DNA of 40,791 bases from an uncultured Agathobacter sp. (GTDB taxonomy: Bacteria; Bacillota; Clostridia; Lachnospirales; Lachnospiraceae), in NCBI GenBank assembly GCA_934359755.1, contig CAKRLV010000021.1, positions 1 to 40,791 on the forward strand. Direction: 5' to 3'. Below the pieces are notes generated by a model. That model was given only the letters and a program-made list of their open reading frames with translations. It was not told where the DNA came from and made no database searches. The translations under genes were made by a program, and so were the position numbers. Every line of letters starts with the position of its first letter. The stretch's first letter is position 1. Positions 32,734-40,791 of the stretch are shown here, one piece after another.

Positions 32734-33570
32734 TTATGACAATCCTTTGTCACAGCCTGTAATCTTCAACCAATTTTCTATTTTATCAAGTCCTTGTTTT
32801 TTCTCCTCTTCTGTAAGAGTAAGTATCTCTGGACCATCTTTCTCTGTAATAAGAATTGTATTCTCATAATGTGCCGACAATGACAAATCTTCTGTCTCAA
32901 CAGTCCAATCATCGTCTATAAATACAATTTCTTTTCCACCCATATTAATCATTGGCTCAATTGCTAAGGTCATTCCCGCTTTAAGCTTTATGCCTGGTCT
33001 GTACCATGGCTGTGCGAAATTTGGAATATCTGGATCCTCATGTAAATGTGTTCCAATACCATGTCCACACAGTTCCTCAACTACACCGTATCCAAAGCCT
33101 CTTGCATACTCTCCTATCGCAGATGATATCTCGTACAAACGTACTCCAGGTCTCGCGACACAGATTCCTTTGAAAAAGCTCTGCTTTGTTCTTTCTATTA
33201 AATCAAGTGCATCCTGGGATACATCACCAACCGGAACAGTTCTGGCAGCATCAGAATGATAACCTTTATAAATAACACCAGCGTCAAGACTAACAATATC
33301 TCCATCAAGAATTATATGTTCTGGATGTGGGATTCCATGTACAACTTCCTCGTTTACCGAAACGCAAATTGATGCTGGATACCCATTATAATTTAGAAAT
33401 GAAGGTTCGCAGCCATAGCTTCTTATCATTTCTTCTCCAAGTCTGTCAACATCTAAAGTAGACATACCTGGTTTTATTGCTTTGCCAAGTTCTGAATGAA
33501 CTGCTGCGAGAATCCTTCCGGCTTCCCGCATAAGTTCAATCTCCTCAGGCGTCTTAATTGTGACTGCCAT
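32734..33570 (-). CDS. map: Methionine aminopeptidase, type I
   Basis: Removes the initiator Met from new proteins. The 278-residue protein has all five metal ligands in context: SLDAG, GYHSDAART, GHGIGTHLHEDP, AIEPM and HYENTILIT. It is about 25 residues longer than E. coli Map, mostly from a C-terminal tail. It follows adk by only 2 nt. Confidence 0.97.
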   Translation of the reverse strand: MAVTIKTPEEIELMREAGRILAAVHSELGKAIKPGMSTLDVDRLGEEMIRSYGCEPSFLNYNGYPASICVSVNEEVVHGIPHPEHIILDGDIVSLDAGVIYKGYHSDAARTVPVGDVSQDALDLIERTKQSFFKGICVARPGVRLYEISSAIGEYARGFGYGVVEELCGHGIGTHLHEDPDIPNFAQPWYRPGIKLKAGMTLAIEPMINMGGKEIVFIDDDWTVETEDLSLSAHYENTILITEKDGPEILTLTEEEKKQGLDKIENWLKITGCDKGLS

Positions 33571-33572
33571 TA

Positions 33573-34217
33573 TTATTCACCTAAGATACCTACAATTGCG
33601 TTAAATACATCATCCATAGGTAATGTTCCATCTACTGATTTAAGAATTCCCTTATTCTTGTAATAATCAATAAGTGGCTGTGTCTGCTCATGATATGTCT
33701 TAAGTCTCTTCTGTACTGTCTCAGGCTTATCATCATCACGAATTATAAGGTCATTTCCGCAGGCATCACATTTGCCTTCTACCTTAGTAGGATTGAATAT
33801 GATATGGTATGTTGCACCACAATTTACACATGCCCTTCTTCCGCCCATACGATTTACAATGTTATCATCAGGAACATCTACATCGATAGCATAATCCATT
33901 GTCTCATTAAGATTCTTAAGTGCTGCATCAAGCGCCTCTGCCTGTGGAATTGTTCTTGGGAATCCATCTAACACAAATCCATTTGAACAGTCATCCTGCT
34001 GAATTCTATCTACGACAAGATCACATGTAAGTTCATCTGGAACCAGTGCGCCCTGATCCATATATGTCTTAGCCTTCTTGCCAAGCTCTGTTCCGTTCTT
34101 GATATTAGCCCTGAAAATATCTCCTGTAGAGATATGTGGAATATTATATTTTGCAGCAATCTGCTTTGCCTGTGTTCCCTTACCAGCACCAGGTGCTCCT
34201 AACATTATGATTTTCAT
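33573..34217 (-). CDS. adk: Adenylate kinase with zinc LID
   Basis: Interconverts AMP + ATP and two ADP. The 214-residue protein has the P-loop GAPGAGKGT (7-15), DGFPRT, and a long LID with CVNC and CDAC, a four-Cys zinc site common in Gram-positives. The ATG at 34217 matches the family start (MKIIMLGAPG) and has GGAAAAGG upstream; the ATG at 34235 would add six atypical residues. Confidence 0.97.
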   Translation of the reverse strand: MKIIMLGAPGAGKGTQAKQIAAKYNIPHISTGDIFRANIKNGTELGKKAKTYMDQGALVPDELTCDLVVDRIQQDDCSNGFVLDGFPRTIPQAEALDAALKNLNETMDYAIDVDVPDDNIVNRMGGRRACVNCGATYHIIFNPTKVEGKCDACGNDLIIRDDDKPETVQKRLKTYHEQTQPLIDYYKNKGILKSVDGTLPMDDVFNAIVGILGE

Positions 34218-34276
34218 ATTACCTTTTCCTTTCATTTACAAATATAATTAAGATATTCTTTCATTGTAGCAACAAT

Positions 34277-34299
34277 GGAGATACTGAATCAGTATCTCC
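34277..34299 (-). other. Stem-loop between secY and adk
   Basis: GGAGATACTG and its perfect complement flank a 3-nt loop, 11 nt after the secY stop. A second small hairpin (CATTGT-TGCT-ACAATG) follows. No T-run follows either, so they probably affect mRNA processing or partial termination. Confidence 0.5.
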
Positions 34300-34310
34300 A
34301 ATTGTAAATC

Positions 34311-35630
34311 TTAGTCATGTAAAAATCCTTTATAGTAACGAACCTTCATCTGTGACTCAATCTGCTTAAGTGTCTCAATAATAACACCTACGATAATGAT
34401 GATTGATGTTCCACCAAACGATACATCTGCACCAAATACTCCATTGAAGAAGATTGGAATAAATGCAACTATTGAAAGTCCAATTGCTCCTATAAATACG
34501 ATGTAATTTAATATTTGATTTAAGTAATCACTAGTTGACTTTCCAGGTCTGATACCAGGAATAAATCCACCAGCTTTTTTCATATTATTTGCAATCTCTA
34601 AAGGATTAAAAGTAATCTGTGTATAGAAATATGCAAACGCAATAATCAGCAGAATATATACAACTAATCCAATTGAATATATTAAGTTATCTGGATCACA
34701 CCAGTTTGACTGAGATAATCCACGTAATATCTTGCTACCAATTCCTGAACCATTACCCTTGCCAAGAAGGCTTGCAATAATTACAGGTGTCTGCATAAGC
34801 GACTGCGCAAAAATCACTGGAATAACACCACTAGTATTTACTTTAAGTGGAATATGTGTCTGCTGTCCACCAACCTGTTTTCTACCCTGGATTTTTCTAG
34901 AGTACTGAACAGGAATTCTTCTCTCTGCATCCTGAAGTAATACTACGAACACTACCATCGCTATAATAATCGCTGCAATAATGAGTATTGCAACTATTTT
35001 TCTTGCAACAATCGTTTCAGATGCAATAAACTGCTCCCATAAAGTTCCAAGATCTTCTGGAATACGAGAAATAATATTAATTGTAAGTACGATAGAAATA
35101 CCGTTTCCAACGCCCTTCTCAGTAATACGCTCACCAATCCACATAAGTACTGCTGAACCTGCTGTAAGTGTTGCTACAACCATAATTACTGTAAGAGGAT
35201 TCTTATCAACTAATGTGTTTCCTTTATAGAAACCAATTGTCATTGCAATTGACTCAATAAGACCAAGTGCAATTGTTAAGTATCTTGTAATCTCTACGAT
35301 TTTTTTCCTTCCGTCTTCGCCGTCACGCTGCATTTCCTCTAATTTAGGAATTGCAATTGTGAGCAACTGCATGATGATAGAAGATGTGATATATGGAGTA
35401 ATATTCAGTGCAAAAACTGACATATTCAAGAATGAACCACCAGTAATTGCATTTACAAATCCAAATCCATCTGTTGACTGATTCTTAAACCATTCCTGGA
35501 ATACAGAACCATTAACACCAGGGACCGGAAGTTCACATCCGACCCTGATGACTACTAACATCATAAATGTAAAAAGGATTCTAGAACGAATATCTTTTAC
35601 TTTAAATGCGTTACGGAGTGTCTCAAGCAT
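34311..35630 (-). CDS. secY: Protein translocase subunit SecY
   Basis: The channel-forming subunit of the Sec translocon. The 439-residue protein has about ten membrane segments, the plug-side start MLETLRNAFKVKDIRSRILF and the conserved RIPVQYSRK in cytoplasmic loop C4. It starts within TAATG, overlapping the rplO stop by one base, so the genes are translationally coupled. Confidence 0.98.
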   Translation of the reverse strand: MLETLRNAFKVKDIRSRILFTFMMLVVIRVGCELPVPGVNGSVFQEWFKNQSTDGFGFVNAITGGSFLNMSVFALNITPYITSSIIMQLLTIAIPKLEEMQRDGEDGRKKIVEITRYLTIALGLIESIAMTIGFYKGNTLVDKNPLTVIMVVATLTAGSAVLMWIGERITEKGVGNGISIVLTINIISRIPEDLGTLWEQFIASETIVARKIVAILIIAAIIIAMVVFVVLLQDAERRIPVQYSRKIQGRKQVGGQQTHIPLKVNTSGVIPVIFAQSLMQTPVIIASLLGKGNGSGIGSKILRGLSQSNWCDPDNLIYSIGLVVYILLIIAFAYFYTQITFNPLEIANNMKKAGGFIPGIRPGKSTSDYLNQILNYIVFIGAIGLSIVAFIPIFFNGVFGADVSFGGTSIIIIVGVIIETLKQIESQMKVRYYKGFLHD

Positions 35631-36070
35631 TAGATCACCTCTGCTTTTCCACCAAGAGCTTCGATTTTTTCTTTAGCACTTGCACTAAATGCATTTGCCT
35701 GAACTGTAAGCTTCTTAGTAAGTTCACCATTTCCGAGAATCTTTACGCCATCTCTTGGGTTCTTAACAACTCCAGCCTCTACTAAAGTCTCAATTGATAC
35801 TACTGCATCATTATCGAACTTCTCAAGTGCTGAAAGATTAATTCCAACGATAGTCTTAGTGTTTCTGTTCTTGAAACCTCTCTTTGGAATTCTTCTATAT
35901 AATGGCATCTGTCCACCTTCGAATCCAATTCTAGGTGCTCCAGAACGAGCCTTCTGACCCTTGTGACCCTTACCAGCAGTCTTACCGTTACCTGAGCCGT
36001 GTCCACGACCTCTTCTGAAATTATCACTATGCACTGAACCTTCAGCTGCTTTCAAATTAGATAAATCCAT
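35630..36070 (-). CDS. rplO: Ribosomal protein L15
   Basis: A 50S assembly protein of 146 residues with the glycine-rich N-terminal arm (RRGRGHGSGNGKTAGKGHKG) and a globular C-domain. AAGGAGG lies 7 nt before the ATG at 36070; the GTG one codon earlier is not needed. The stop overlaps the secY start. Confidence 0.98.
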   Translation of the reverse strand: MDLSNLKAAEGSVHSDNFRRGRGHGSGNGKTAGKGHKGQKARSGAPRIGFEGGQMPLYRRIPKRGFKNRNTKTIVGINLSALEKFDNDAVVSIETLVEAGVVKNPRDGVKILGNGELTKKLTVQANAFSASAKEKIEALGGKAEVI

Positions 36071-36091
36071 CACGGTACCTCCTTGTCTTTT

Positions 36092-36274
36092 TTAAACTTC
36101 TTCAACCTTAACGTATGGTGCTACTTTACGAACAGCGCCCTGTGTAGCAGCGTTGTTTGGTAACTCTACAGTTTTTCCTAATTTGGTTAATCCAAGAGCT
36201 TCAATAGTCTTCTTGTTTTTAGGAACTGCACCGATTGTAGATTTAATAAGTGTAACCTTAACCTTATCTGCCAT
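36092..36274 (-). CDS. rpmD: Ribosomal protein L30
   Basis: A small 50S protein of 60 residues, with VKVTLIKSTIGAVPKNKKTI and LGLTKLGKTVE typical of the bacterial short form. AAGGAGG precedes the ATG. It is between rpsE (13 nt) and rplO (21 nt). Confidence 0.97.
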   Translation of the reverse strand: MADKVKVTLIKSTIGAVPKNKKTIEALGLTKLGKTVELPNNAATQGAVRKVAPYVKVEEV

Positions 36275-36287
36275 TTCGAGTTCCTCC

Positions 36288-36797
36288 TTAACCTAAAATT
36301 TCTTCTACAGATTTACCACGAAGTCTAGCAACTTCCTCTGGGCTTCTTAACTGCTTTAAAGCCTCGATAGTAGCAAGAACTACGTTCTGTTTGTTATTTG
36401 ATCCTAAAGATTTTGTACGGATATTCTGGATACCAGCGATCTCGCATACTGAACGTGCTGGACCTCCAGCGATGATACCAGTACCTTCAGGAGACTTCTT
36501 TAATAATACGGAAGCACCTGTATATTTTCCTGTTACATCATGTGTAATAGAATTGTTCTCGTCTAATCTAACACTGATCAGGCTCTTGATTGCATCTTCT
36601 TTACCTTTGCGGATAGCTTCAGGAATTTCAGCTGCTTTTCCAAGACCAGCGCCAACATGACCGTTTTTGTCACCAACAACAACGAGAGCTGTGAAACGCA
36701 TGTTACGTCCACCCTTAACAACCTTTGTTACACGCTTGATGTCAACAACCTGGTCAACTAATTCTAATTGACTAGCATCAATGATTTCACGTTTCAT
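36288..36797 (-). CDS. rpsE: Ribosomal protein S5
   Basis: A 30S protein near the decoding centre, important for accuracy and the binding site of spectinomycin resistance mutations. The 169-residue protein has GRNMRFTALVVVGDKNGHVG and a C-terminal domain with KSPEGTGIIAGGPARSVCE. AGGAGGAG precedes the ATG. Confidence 0.98.
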   Translation of the reverse strand: MKREIIDASQLELVDQVVDIKRVTKVVKGGRNMRFTALVVVGDKNGHVGAGLGKAAEIPEAIRKGKEDAIKSLISVRLDENNSITHDVTGKYTGASVLLKKSPEGTGIIAGGPARSVCEIAGIQNIRTKSLGSNNKQNVVLATIEALKQLRSPEEVARLRGKSVEEILG

Positions 36798-36809
36798 GTT
36801 TGTCTCCTC

Positions 36810-37178
36810 CTAAAACTCTAAACCAGCTTCTCTTGCTGCTTCAGCTAATGCTTTTACCTTGCCTGCGTAAATAAAACCGCCTCTATCGAAGACAACTGTG
36901 GTAATACCCTTATCTAATGCTTTCTTTGCAATAACAGTACCAAGCTTTGCTGCTGCATCAACGTTATTAGTCTTCTCGACCTCTGCCTTTAAATCCTTAT
37001 CCAGGGTTGAAGCAGAAACAAGTGTATTTCCAACTGTATCATCAATAATCTGAGCATACATATGGTTATTACTTCTGAATACAGCTAAACGAGGACGTTC
37101 TGCTGTACCAGCAAGATGATTACGCATTCTGTTATGTTTCTTTACACGAACTTCTGTTCTTGATTTCTTACTAACCAT
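36810..37178 (-). CDS. rplR: Ribosomal protein L18
   Basis: Binds 5S rRNA in the central protuberance. The 122-residue protein has RNHLAGTAERPRLAVFRSNN, HMYAQIIDD and VVFDRGGFIYAGKVKALAEA, all typical. AAAGGAG precedes the ATG. Confidence 0.98.
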   Translation of the reverse strand: MVSKKSRTEVRVKKHNRMRNHLAGTAERPRLAVFRSNNHMYAQIIDDTVGNTLVSASTLDKDLKAEVEKTNNVDAAAKLGTVIAKKALDKGITTVVFDRGGFIYAGKVKALAEAAREAGLEF

Positions 37179-37197
37179 TACTTGTCCACTCCTTTAA

Positions 37198-37737
37198 TTA
37201 TTTTTTACCAGTCTTACCAACTTTACGTCTAATAACCTCATCAGCGTATTTGATTCCCTTGCCCTTATATGGTTCAGGAGCTCTCTTAGCTCTGATTTCA
37301 GCTGCGTACTGGCCAACTTTTTCTTTATCAATACCTTTAACAATGATCTTATTATCTTCTACTGCAGACTCAAGGCCTTCTGGATCATCCATCTCAACTG
37401 GATGTGAGTATCCTAAGTTAAGAGTAAGTTTCTTTCCAGCTTTAGAAGCTCTGTAACCAACACCATTTACCTCAAGTACCTTTGTGTAGCCTTCTGTTAC
37501 ACCGATTACCATGTTGTTGATCAATGTTCTTGTTAATCCATGTAAGGATTTCATCTTCTTCAAATCATTAGGTCTTGTAACGACTACAGTTTCACCTTCT
37601 AATTTGATTTCCATCTCTGAAGGGAGTGTTCTCTCAAGAGTTCCCTTAGGACCTTTTACAGTCACATGATTATTTTCTGCAATATCAACTGTAACACCAG
37701 CTGGGATTGCGATTGGCATTCTTCCTATACGTGACAT
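37198..37737 (-). CDS. rplF: Ribosomal protein L6
   Basis: A 50S protein near the factor-binding site. The 179-residue protein starts MSRIGRMPIAIPAGV, with the two repeated domains and the C-terminal PEPYKGKGIKYADEVIRRKVGK. AGGAGG lies 7 nt before the ATG at 37737, so the 13-codon upstream extension is rejected. A CCGATC...GATCGG stem-loop (37767-37782) lies in the rpsH-rplF gap. Confidence 0.98.
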   Translation of the reverse strand: MSRIGRMPIAIPAGVTVDIAENNHVTVKGPKGTLERTLPSEMEIKLEGETVVVTRPNDLKKMKSLHGLTRTLINNMVIGVTEGYTKVLEVNGVGYRASKAGKKLTLNLGYSHPVEMDDPEGLESAVEDNKIIVKGIDKEKVGQYAAEIRAKRAPEPYKGKGIKYADEVIRRKVGKTGKK

Positions 37738-37865
37738 GCCCGTACCTCCTAATTTTATTTGTATGTCCGATCTCATGATCGGTTTATACCTACGAGTTAC
37801 TTATATTCATTCTTACTACCGATGAGTATTCGTAAGTTACCTTTCAAGTAAAAATGACTAATTAA

Positions 37866-38270
37866 TTACCATACGAAGCAAAGAACTTCTCCACCAACCT
37901 GAAGCTTACGAGCTTCTTTGTCAGTGATGATACCCTGGTTTGTAGAAAGGATAGCAATTCCAAGTCCACCAAGAACTGAAGGAATTTCCTCTTTACCAGC
38001 ATACACACGAAGACCAGGCTTAGAAATTCTCTTAATACCTGTGATAATCTTCTCATTCTTATCTGCACCATATTTTAATGTGATGCGGATTGTCTTAAAG
38101 TTTCCATCCTCGATAATTTCGTATTTCTCGATGAATCCTTCGTCTAAAAGAATTCCAGCGATTGCTACTTTGATTTTTGAAGATGGTACATCTACTGTAT
38201 CATGTTTTGCAGTATTTGCATTACGAATTCTTGTAAGCATATCTGCGATTGGATCACTTGTCATCATCAT
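37866..38270 (-). CDS. rpsH: Ribosomal protein S8
   Basis: A primary 16S-binding protein and the known repressor of spc operons in E. coli. The 134-residue protein starts MMMTSDPIADMLTRIRNAN and ends with the GGEVLCFVW signature. GGAGG lies 9 nt before the first of three ATG codons; the exact one used is uncertain. Confidence 0.98.
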   Translation of the reverse strand: MMMTSDPIADMLTRIRNANTAKHDTVDVPSSKIKVAIAGILLDEGFIEKYEIIEDGNFKTIRITLKYGADKNEKIITGIKRISKPGLRVYAGKEEIPSVLGGLGIAILSTNQGIITDKEARKLQVGGEVLCFVW

Positions 38271-38366
38271 GACCGATATCCTCCTTAATCAAACTATCTT
38301 AATACTATCACTTCATGGATATCCCCCGTCGCTGCTGCGCCGAGGAACTCTCCTAAATCTTTCGAT

Positions 38367-38552
38367 TTACCAAGAAGCTTTCTTTACTCCAGGAATCTGT
38401 CCCTTATATGCTAATTCACGGAAGCATACACGGCAAATTCCGTATTTCTTTAAAACTGAATGTGGGCGTCCACAAATTCTGCAACGAGTATAAGCTCTTG
38501 TAGAGAACTTAGGCTTGCGCTGCTGTTTAACTTTCATACTTGTCTTAGCCAT
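38367..38552 (-). CDS. rpsN: Ribosomal protein S14, zinc-binding type Z
   Basis: A 61-residue 30S head protein of the short C+ form, with the zinc ligands in CRICGRPH and CRVCFREL and the end GQIPGVKKASW. AGGAGGG precedes the ATG. A TAAATC-GAAA-GATTTA type stem-loop (38354-38369) begins at the stop codon. Confidence 0.98.
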   Translation of the reverse strand: MAKTSMKVKQQRKPKFSTRAYTRCRICGRPHSVLKKYGICRVCFRELAYKGQIPGVKKASW

Positions 38553-38567
38553 TAGAATCCCTCCTGA

Positions 38568-39107
38568 TTATTTAGCAAATGGCATATTGAACTGTGTCAA
38601 TAACTCACGAGCTTCTTCATCTGTCTTTGCAGTTGTAACAAAGATGATATCCATTCCTCTAACCTTGTCTACCTTATCGTATTCAATTTCAGGGAAGATA
38701 ATCTGCTCTTTGATTCCAAGTGCATAGTTTCCACGACCATCAAATGCGTTTGGATTAACTCCTCTAAAGTCACGTACTCGTGGTAATGCTAAGTTGATCA
38801 AACGATCTGCGAACTCATACATTTTCTCTCCACGTAATGTAACTTTACATCCGATTGGCATATCCTCACGAATCTTGAAGTTAGCTATAGCATTCTTAGC
38901 CTTTGTTGTTACAGCCTTCTGACCTGTAATTGCTTCCATGTCCTTAACAGCTGCATCAAGAATCTTAGCGTTTTCCTTAGCTTCACCAACACCCATGTTA
39001 ACTACGATCTTGTCAAGCTTTGGAATTTCCATTGCGTTTTTATAACCGAACTTTTTGACCATTGCGTCTTTGATCTCATTTTCGTACTGTTCTCTAAGTC
39101 TACTCAA
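38568..39107 (-). CDS. rplE: Ribosomal protein L5
   Basis: Binds 5S rRNA and contacts the P-site tRNA. The 179-residue protein has KLDKIVVNMGVGEA, RGEKMYEFADRLI and LPRVRDFRGV. It starts with TTG at 39107: GGAGG lies 9 nt upstream, the N-terminus MSRLREQYENEI matches the family, and the next ATG is 15 codons in. A TTG start is unusual for a ribosomal protein. Confidence 0.97.
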   Translation of the reverse strand: MSRLREQYENEIKDAMVKKFGYKNAMEIPKLDKIVVNMGVGEAKENAKILDAAVKDMEAITGQKAVTTKAKNAIANFKIREDMPIGCKVTLRGEKMYEFADRLINLALPRVRDFRGVNPNAFDGRGNYALGIKEQIIFPEIEYDKVDKVRGMDIIFVTTAKTDEEARELLTQFNMPFAK

Positions 39108-39130
39108 CGTTAATTTCCTCCTCTCTCCAA

Positions 39131-39442
39131 TTAGTCGATAACTTCGCCTGTTGATTTAGCAAAACGAACTTTCTTGTCTCCATCAATCTTAAAACCAACT
39201 CTTGTAGCTTTTCCATTGTGAAGATACATAACGTTTGATGCATCAATAGGTGCTTCCTGATGAACGATACCACCCTGCTGATTAGCCATACTTGGTTTAG
39301 CATGCTTAGTAACCATGTTGATTCCTTCAACAAGAAGAGTGTTGTTTTTAGTGTTTACGGCAATTACCTTGCCCTCTTTATCTTTGTCTTTACCAGCGAT
39401 AACTTTTACTGTATCGCCTTTTTTGATTTTCATGCTTGCCAT
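39131..39442 (-). CDS. rplX: Ribosomal protein L24
   Basis: A 50S assembly initiator of 103 residues with a KOW motif (KKGDTVKVIAGKDKDKEGKV) and GGIVHQEAPIDASNVM. GGAGG lies 8 nt before the ATG. A second Met at residue 4 is a possible but less well placed start. Confidence 0.98.
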   Translation of the reverse strand: MASMKIKKGDTVKVIAGKDKDKEGKVIAVNTKNNTLLVEGINMVTKHAKPSMANQQGGIVHQEAPIDASNVMYLHNGKATRVGFKIDGDKKVRFAKSTGEVID

Positions 39443-39454
39443 TGACTCTTCCTC

Positions 39455-39823
39455 CTATAATACTTCTGGAGCCAGAGAAACAATCTTCATGAACTGTTTC
39501 TCACGAAGCTCACGAGCTACTGGTCCAAATATACGAGTTCCTCTTGGAGTTTTGTCATCTTTGATAATAACTGCTGCGTTCTCATCAAATTTAATATAGG
39601 AACCATCTTTACGACGAGCACCTTTTACTGAACGAACAACTACGGCCTTAACGACGTCACCTTTTTTAACAACACCGCCTGGTGTTGCATCTTTAACAGT
39701 AGCAACGATGACATCACCGATGTTCGCATATCTTCTGGTAGATCCACCCATTACGCGGATAACAAGGATCTCTTTAGCGCCAGTGTTATCAGCGACTTTG
39801 AGTCTGCTTTCCTGCTGTACCAT
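39455..39823 (-). CDS. rplN: Ribosomal protein L14
   Basis: A 50S interface protein of 122 residues: MVQQESRLKVADNTGAKEIL, then GDVIVATVKDATPGG and the end FMKIVSLAPEVL. AAAGGAGG precedes the ATG. Confidence 0.98.
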   Translation of the reverse strand: MVQQESRLKVADNTGAKEILVIRVMGGSTRRYANIGDVIVATVKDATPGGVVKKGDVVKAVVVRSVKGARRKDGSYIKFDENAAVIIKDDKTPRGTRIFGPVARELREKQFMKIVSLAPEVL

Positions 39824-39841
39824 GCTTGTAGCCTCCTTTGA

Positions 39842-40099
39842 TTATTTTGCTCTTTCCATGATTTCTACAAGTCTCCATCTCTTGTCTTTAGATAAAGGTC
39901 TTGTTTCCATAACTCTGACTGTATCACCGATCTTAGCATCGTTGTTCTCATCATGAGCTTTTAATTTATAAGTCTTCTTAACGATCTTGTTGTAAAGAGG
40001 ATGTCTTACATTATCTCTTACAGCTACAACGATTGTCTTATCCATCTTGTCGCTTACAACAACACCAACACGTGTTTTTCTAAGATTTCTTTCTTCCAC
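39842..40099 (-). CDS. rpsQ: Ribosomal protein S17
   Basis: A primary 16S-binding OB-fold protein of 85 residues, with LRKTRVGVVVSDKMDKTIVV and ETRPLSKDKRWRLVEI. It starts with GTG at 40099; GGAG lies 9 nt upstream and no ATG fits. Confidence 0.98.
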   Translation of the reverse strand: MEERNLRKTRVGVVVSDKMDKTIVVAVRDNVRHPLYNKIVKKTYKLKAHDENNDAKIGDTVRVMETRPLSKDKRWRLVEIMERAK

Positions 40100-40128
40100 G
40101 GTTTATATCTCCTTTCCGATAGGATATT

Positions 40129-40338
40129 TTACTGTGCAACTTTTTCCTTCTCAGTGATAACTGTCTGAATTCTAGCGATATTCTTACGAACCTCTTTAAT
40201 TCTGCTTGTGTTATCTAACTGATTTGTTGCGTTCTGGAATCTTAAATTGAAAAGTTCTTTCTTTGCGTCTACAAGTTTTTCCTGTAAATCAGCAACTGAC
40301 TGTGTCTTTAATTCTTCTAAATATGCACTAGTTTTCAT
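40129..40338 (-). CDS. rpmC: Ribosomal protein L29
   Basis: A 50S protein at the tunnel exit, 69 residues, MKTSAYLEELKTQSVADLQE with the typical LFNLRFQNATNQLDNTSRI. The frame opens at a GTG at 40347, but AAGGCGGTG lies 6 nt before the ATG at 40338, which also fits the family. It overlaps the rplP end by 11 nt, so the two are coupled. Confidence 0.97.
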   Translation of the reverse strand: MKTSAYLEELKTQSVADLQEKLVDAKKELFNLRFQNATNQLDNTSRIKEVRKNIARIQTVITEKEKVAQ

Positions 40339-40765
40339 TTGATTCACCGCCTTCTAAATCTGCACGAGAAACTACTTTGCACTTGCAAGGTAATTTGTGT
40401 GTAGCAAGACGTAAAGCTTCACGAGCAACGTCTTCCTGAACCCCGGAGATTTCAAATAATACTCTACCTGGTTTAACAACTGCTACCCAATACTCAAGGT
40501 TACCTTTTCCTTTACCCATACGAACACCCATAGGCTTCTGAGTAACTGGCTTCTCTGGGAAGATCTTGATCCAAACCTTACCACCACGCTTGATATATCT
40601 TGTCATAGCGACACGGGCTGCTTCTATCTGATTAGCTTTAATCCAACAAGGCTCCATAGCTACAATACCATACTCACCATAAGTGATCTTGTTTCCTCTT
40701 GTAGCTTTTCCTGACATAGAACCACGGAACTGTTTACGATGTTTTACTCTCTTTGGCATTAACAT
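40328..40765 (-). CDS. rplP: Ribosomal protein L16
   Basis: A 50S protein near the A-site tRNA elbow. The 145-residue protein starts MLMPKRVKHRKQFRGSMSGK and has YIKRGGKVWIKIFPEKPVT and GKGKGNLEYWVAVVKPGR. GGAGGAG lies about 10 nt before the ATG. The first 26 window bases upstream hold this site and a TAA that is probably the end of rpsC. Confidence 0.98.
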   Translation of the reverse strand: MLMPKRVKHRKQFRGSMSGKATRGNKITYGEYGIVAMEPCWIKANQIEAARVAMTRYIKRGGKVWIKIFPEKPVTQKPMGVRMGKGKGNLEYWVAVVKPGRVLFEISGVQEDVAREALRLATHKLPCKCKVVSRADLEGGESNEN

Positions 40766-40791
40766 AATTACTGAGCTCCTCCTTCCTTATT

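Noticed and set aside
37767..37782. CCGATC/GATCGG stem in the rpsH-rplF gap as a terminator
   Set aside because: Short, no T-run, and lies within an essential operon; noted only as a stem-loop.

Overview
This is a low-GC Firmicutes chromosome segment, most likely from a gut Lachnospiraceae (Clostridia) relative of Lachnospira, Eubacterium, Roseburia or Coprococcus. That placement is an inference from the combination of spoVG, paired glgC and glgD, a zinc-type rpsN, an expanded L17, a clostridial OGG1-type glycosylase, a DnaD plus DnaC-like loader pair and a SAM-I riboswitch before metK. There is no rRNA, tRNA, CRISPR, prophage or intact transposase. Most of the window is conserved housekeeping DNA.

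Layout. 1-627 (-) is the N-terminal membrane half of an unfinished gene. 862-4295 (-) is a sensory transport operon: response regulator, ABC ATPase, ABC permease, short histidine kinase. 4350-4668 is a three-unit tandem array of 83-nt hairpins alternating with 35-nt copies of a response-regulator gene end; it is the most unusual structure here. 4679-6860 (-) is a second two-component pair. 7038-8400 (-) is metK with its SAM-I riboswitch and terminator, divergent from an HD-GYP c-di-GMP phosphodiesterase gene (8531-9646, +). 9805-17885 (-) is a DNA-repair and envelope cluster read ogg, pth, mfd, PrsA-like lipoprotein, shikimate-kinase-like gene, murA. 18027-20791 (-) holds spoVG and the glgC-glgD glycogen pair. 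21122-26246 (+) holds murC, then a dnaD, dnaC-like, prs-like operon preceded by paired DnaA boxes. 26334-27323 is a scar: an ABC sugar permease lacking its start, fused head-on to the last ~60 codons of a cellobiose phosphorylase. 27427-28431 (-) is a voltage-gated K+ channel. 28560-40765 (-) is the S10/spc/alpha ribosomal run from rplP to rplQ with secY, adk, map, infA and rpoA, ending at a strong terminator.

How it works together. The ribosomal block builds ribosomes and the translocon, with extra promoters before infA and rpmJ and two unusually long untranslated stretches (before rpsM and before rplQ) that could carry feedback signals. The ogg-pth-mfd-murA cluster joins repair to peptidoglycan supply. 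DnaD and the DnaC-like ATPase should load the replicative helicase, and the DnaA boxes in front of them suggest a replication-linked control. Two two-component systems and one c-di-GMP enzyme handle signalling.

The best candidates for something undescribed are the hairpin array at 4350-4668 with its all-synonymous gene-end copies, the rpmJ-rpsM leader, and two enzymes (the AroK-like and Prs-like proteins) whose substrate-binding residues differ from the textbook families. All positions and motifs were read by eye; no database search was made.
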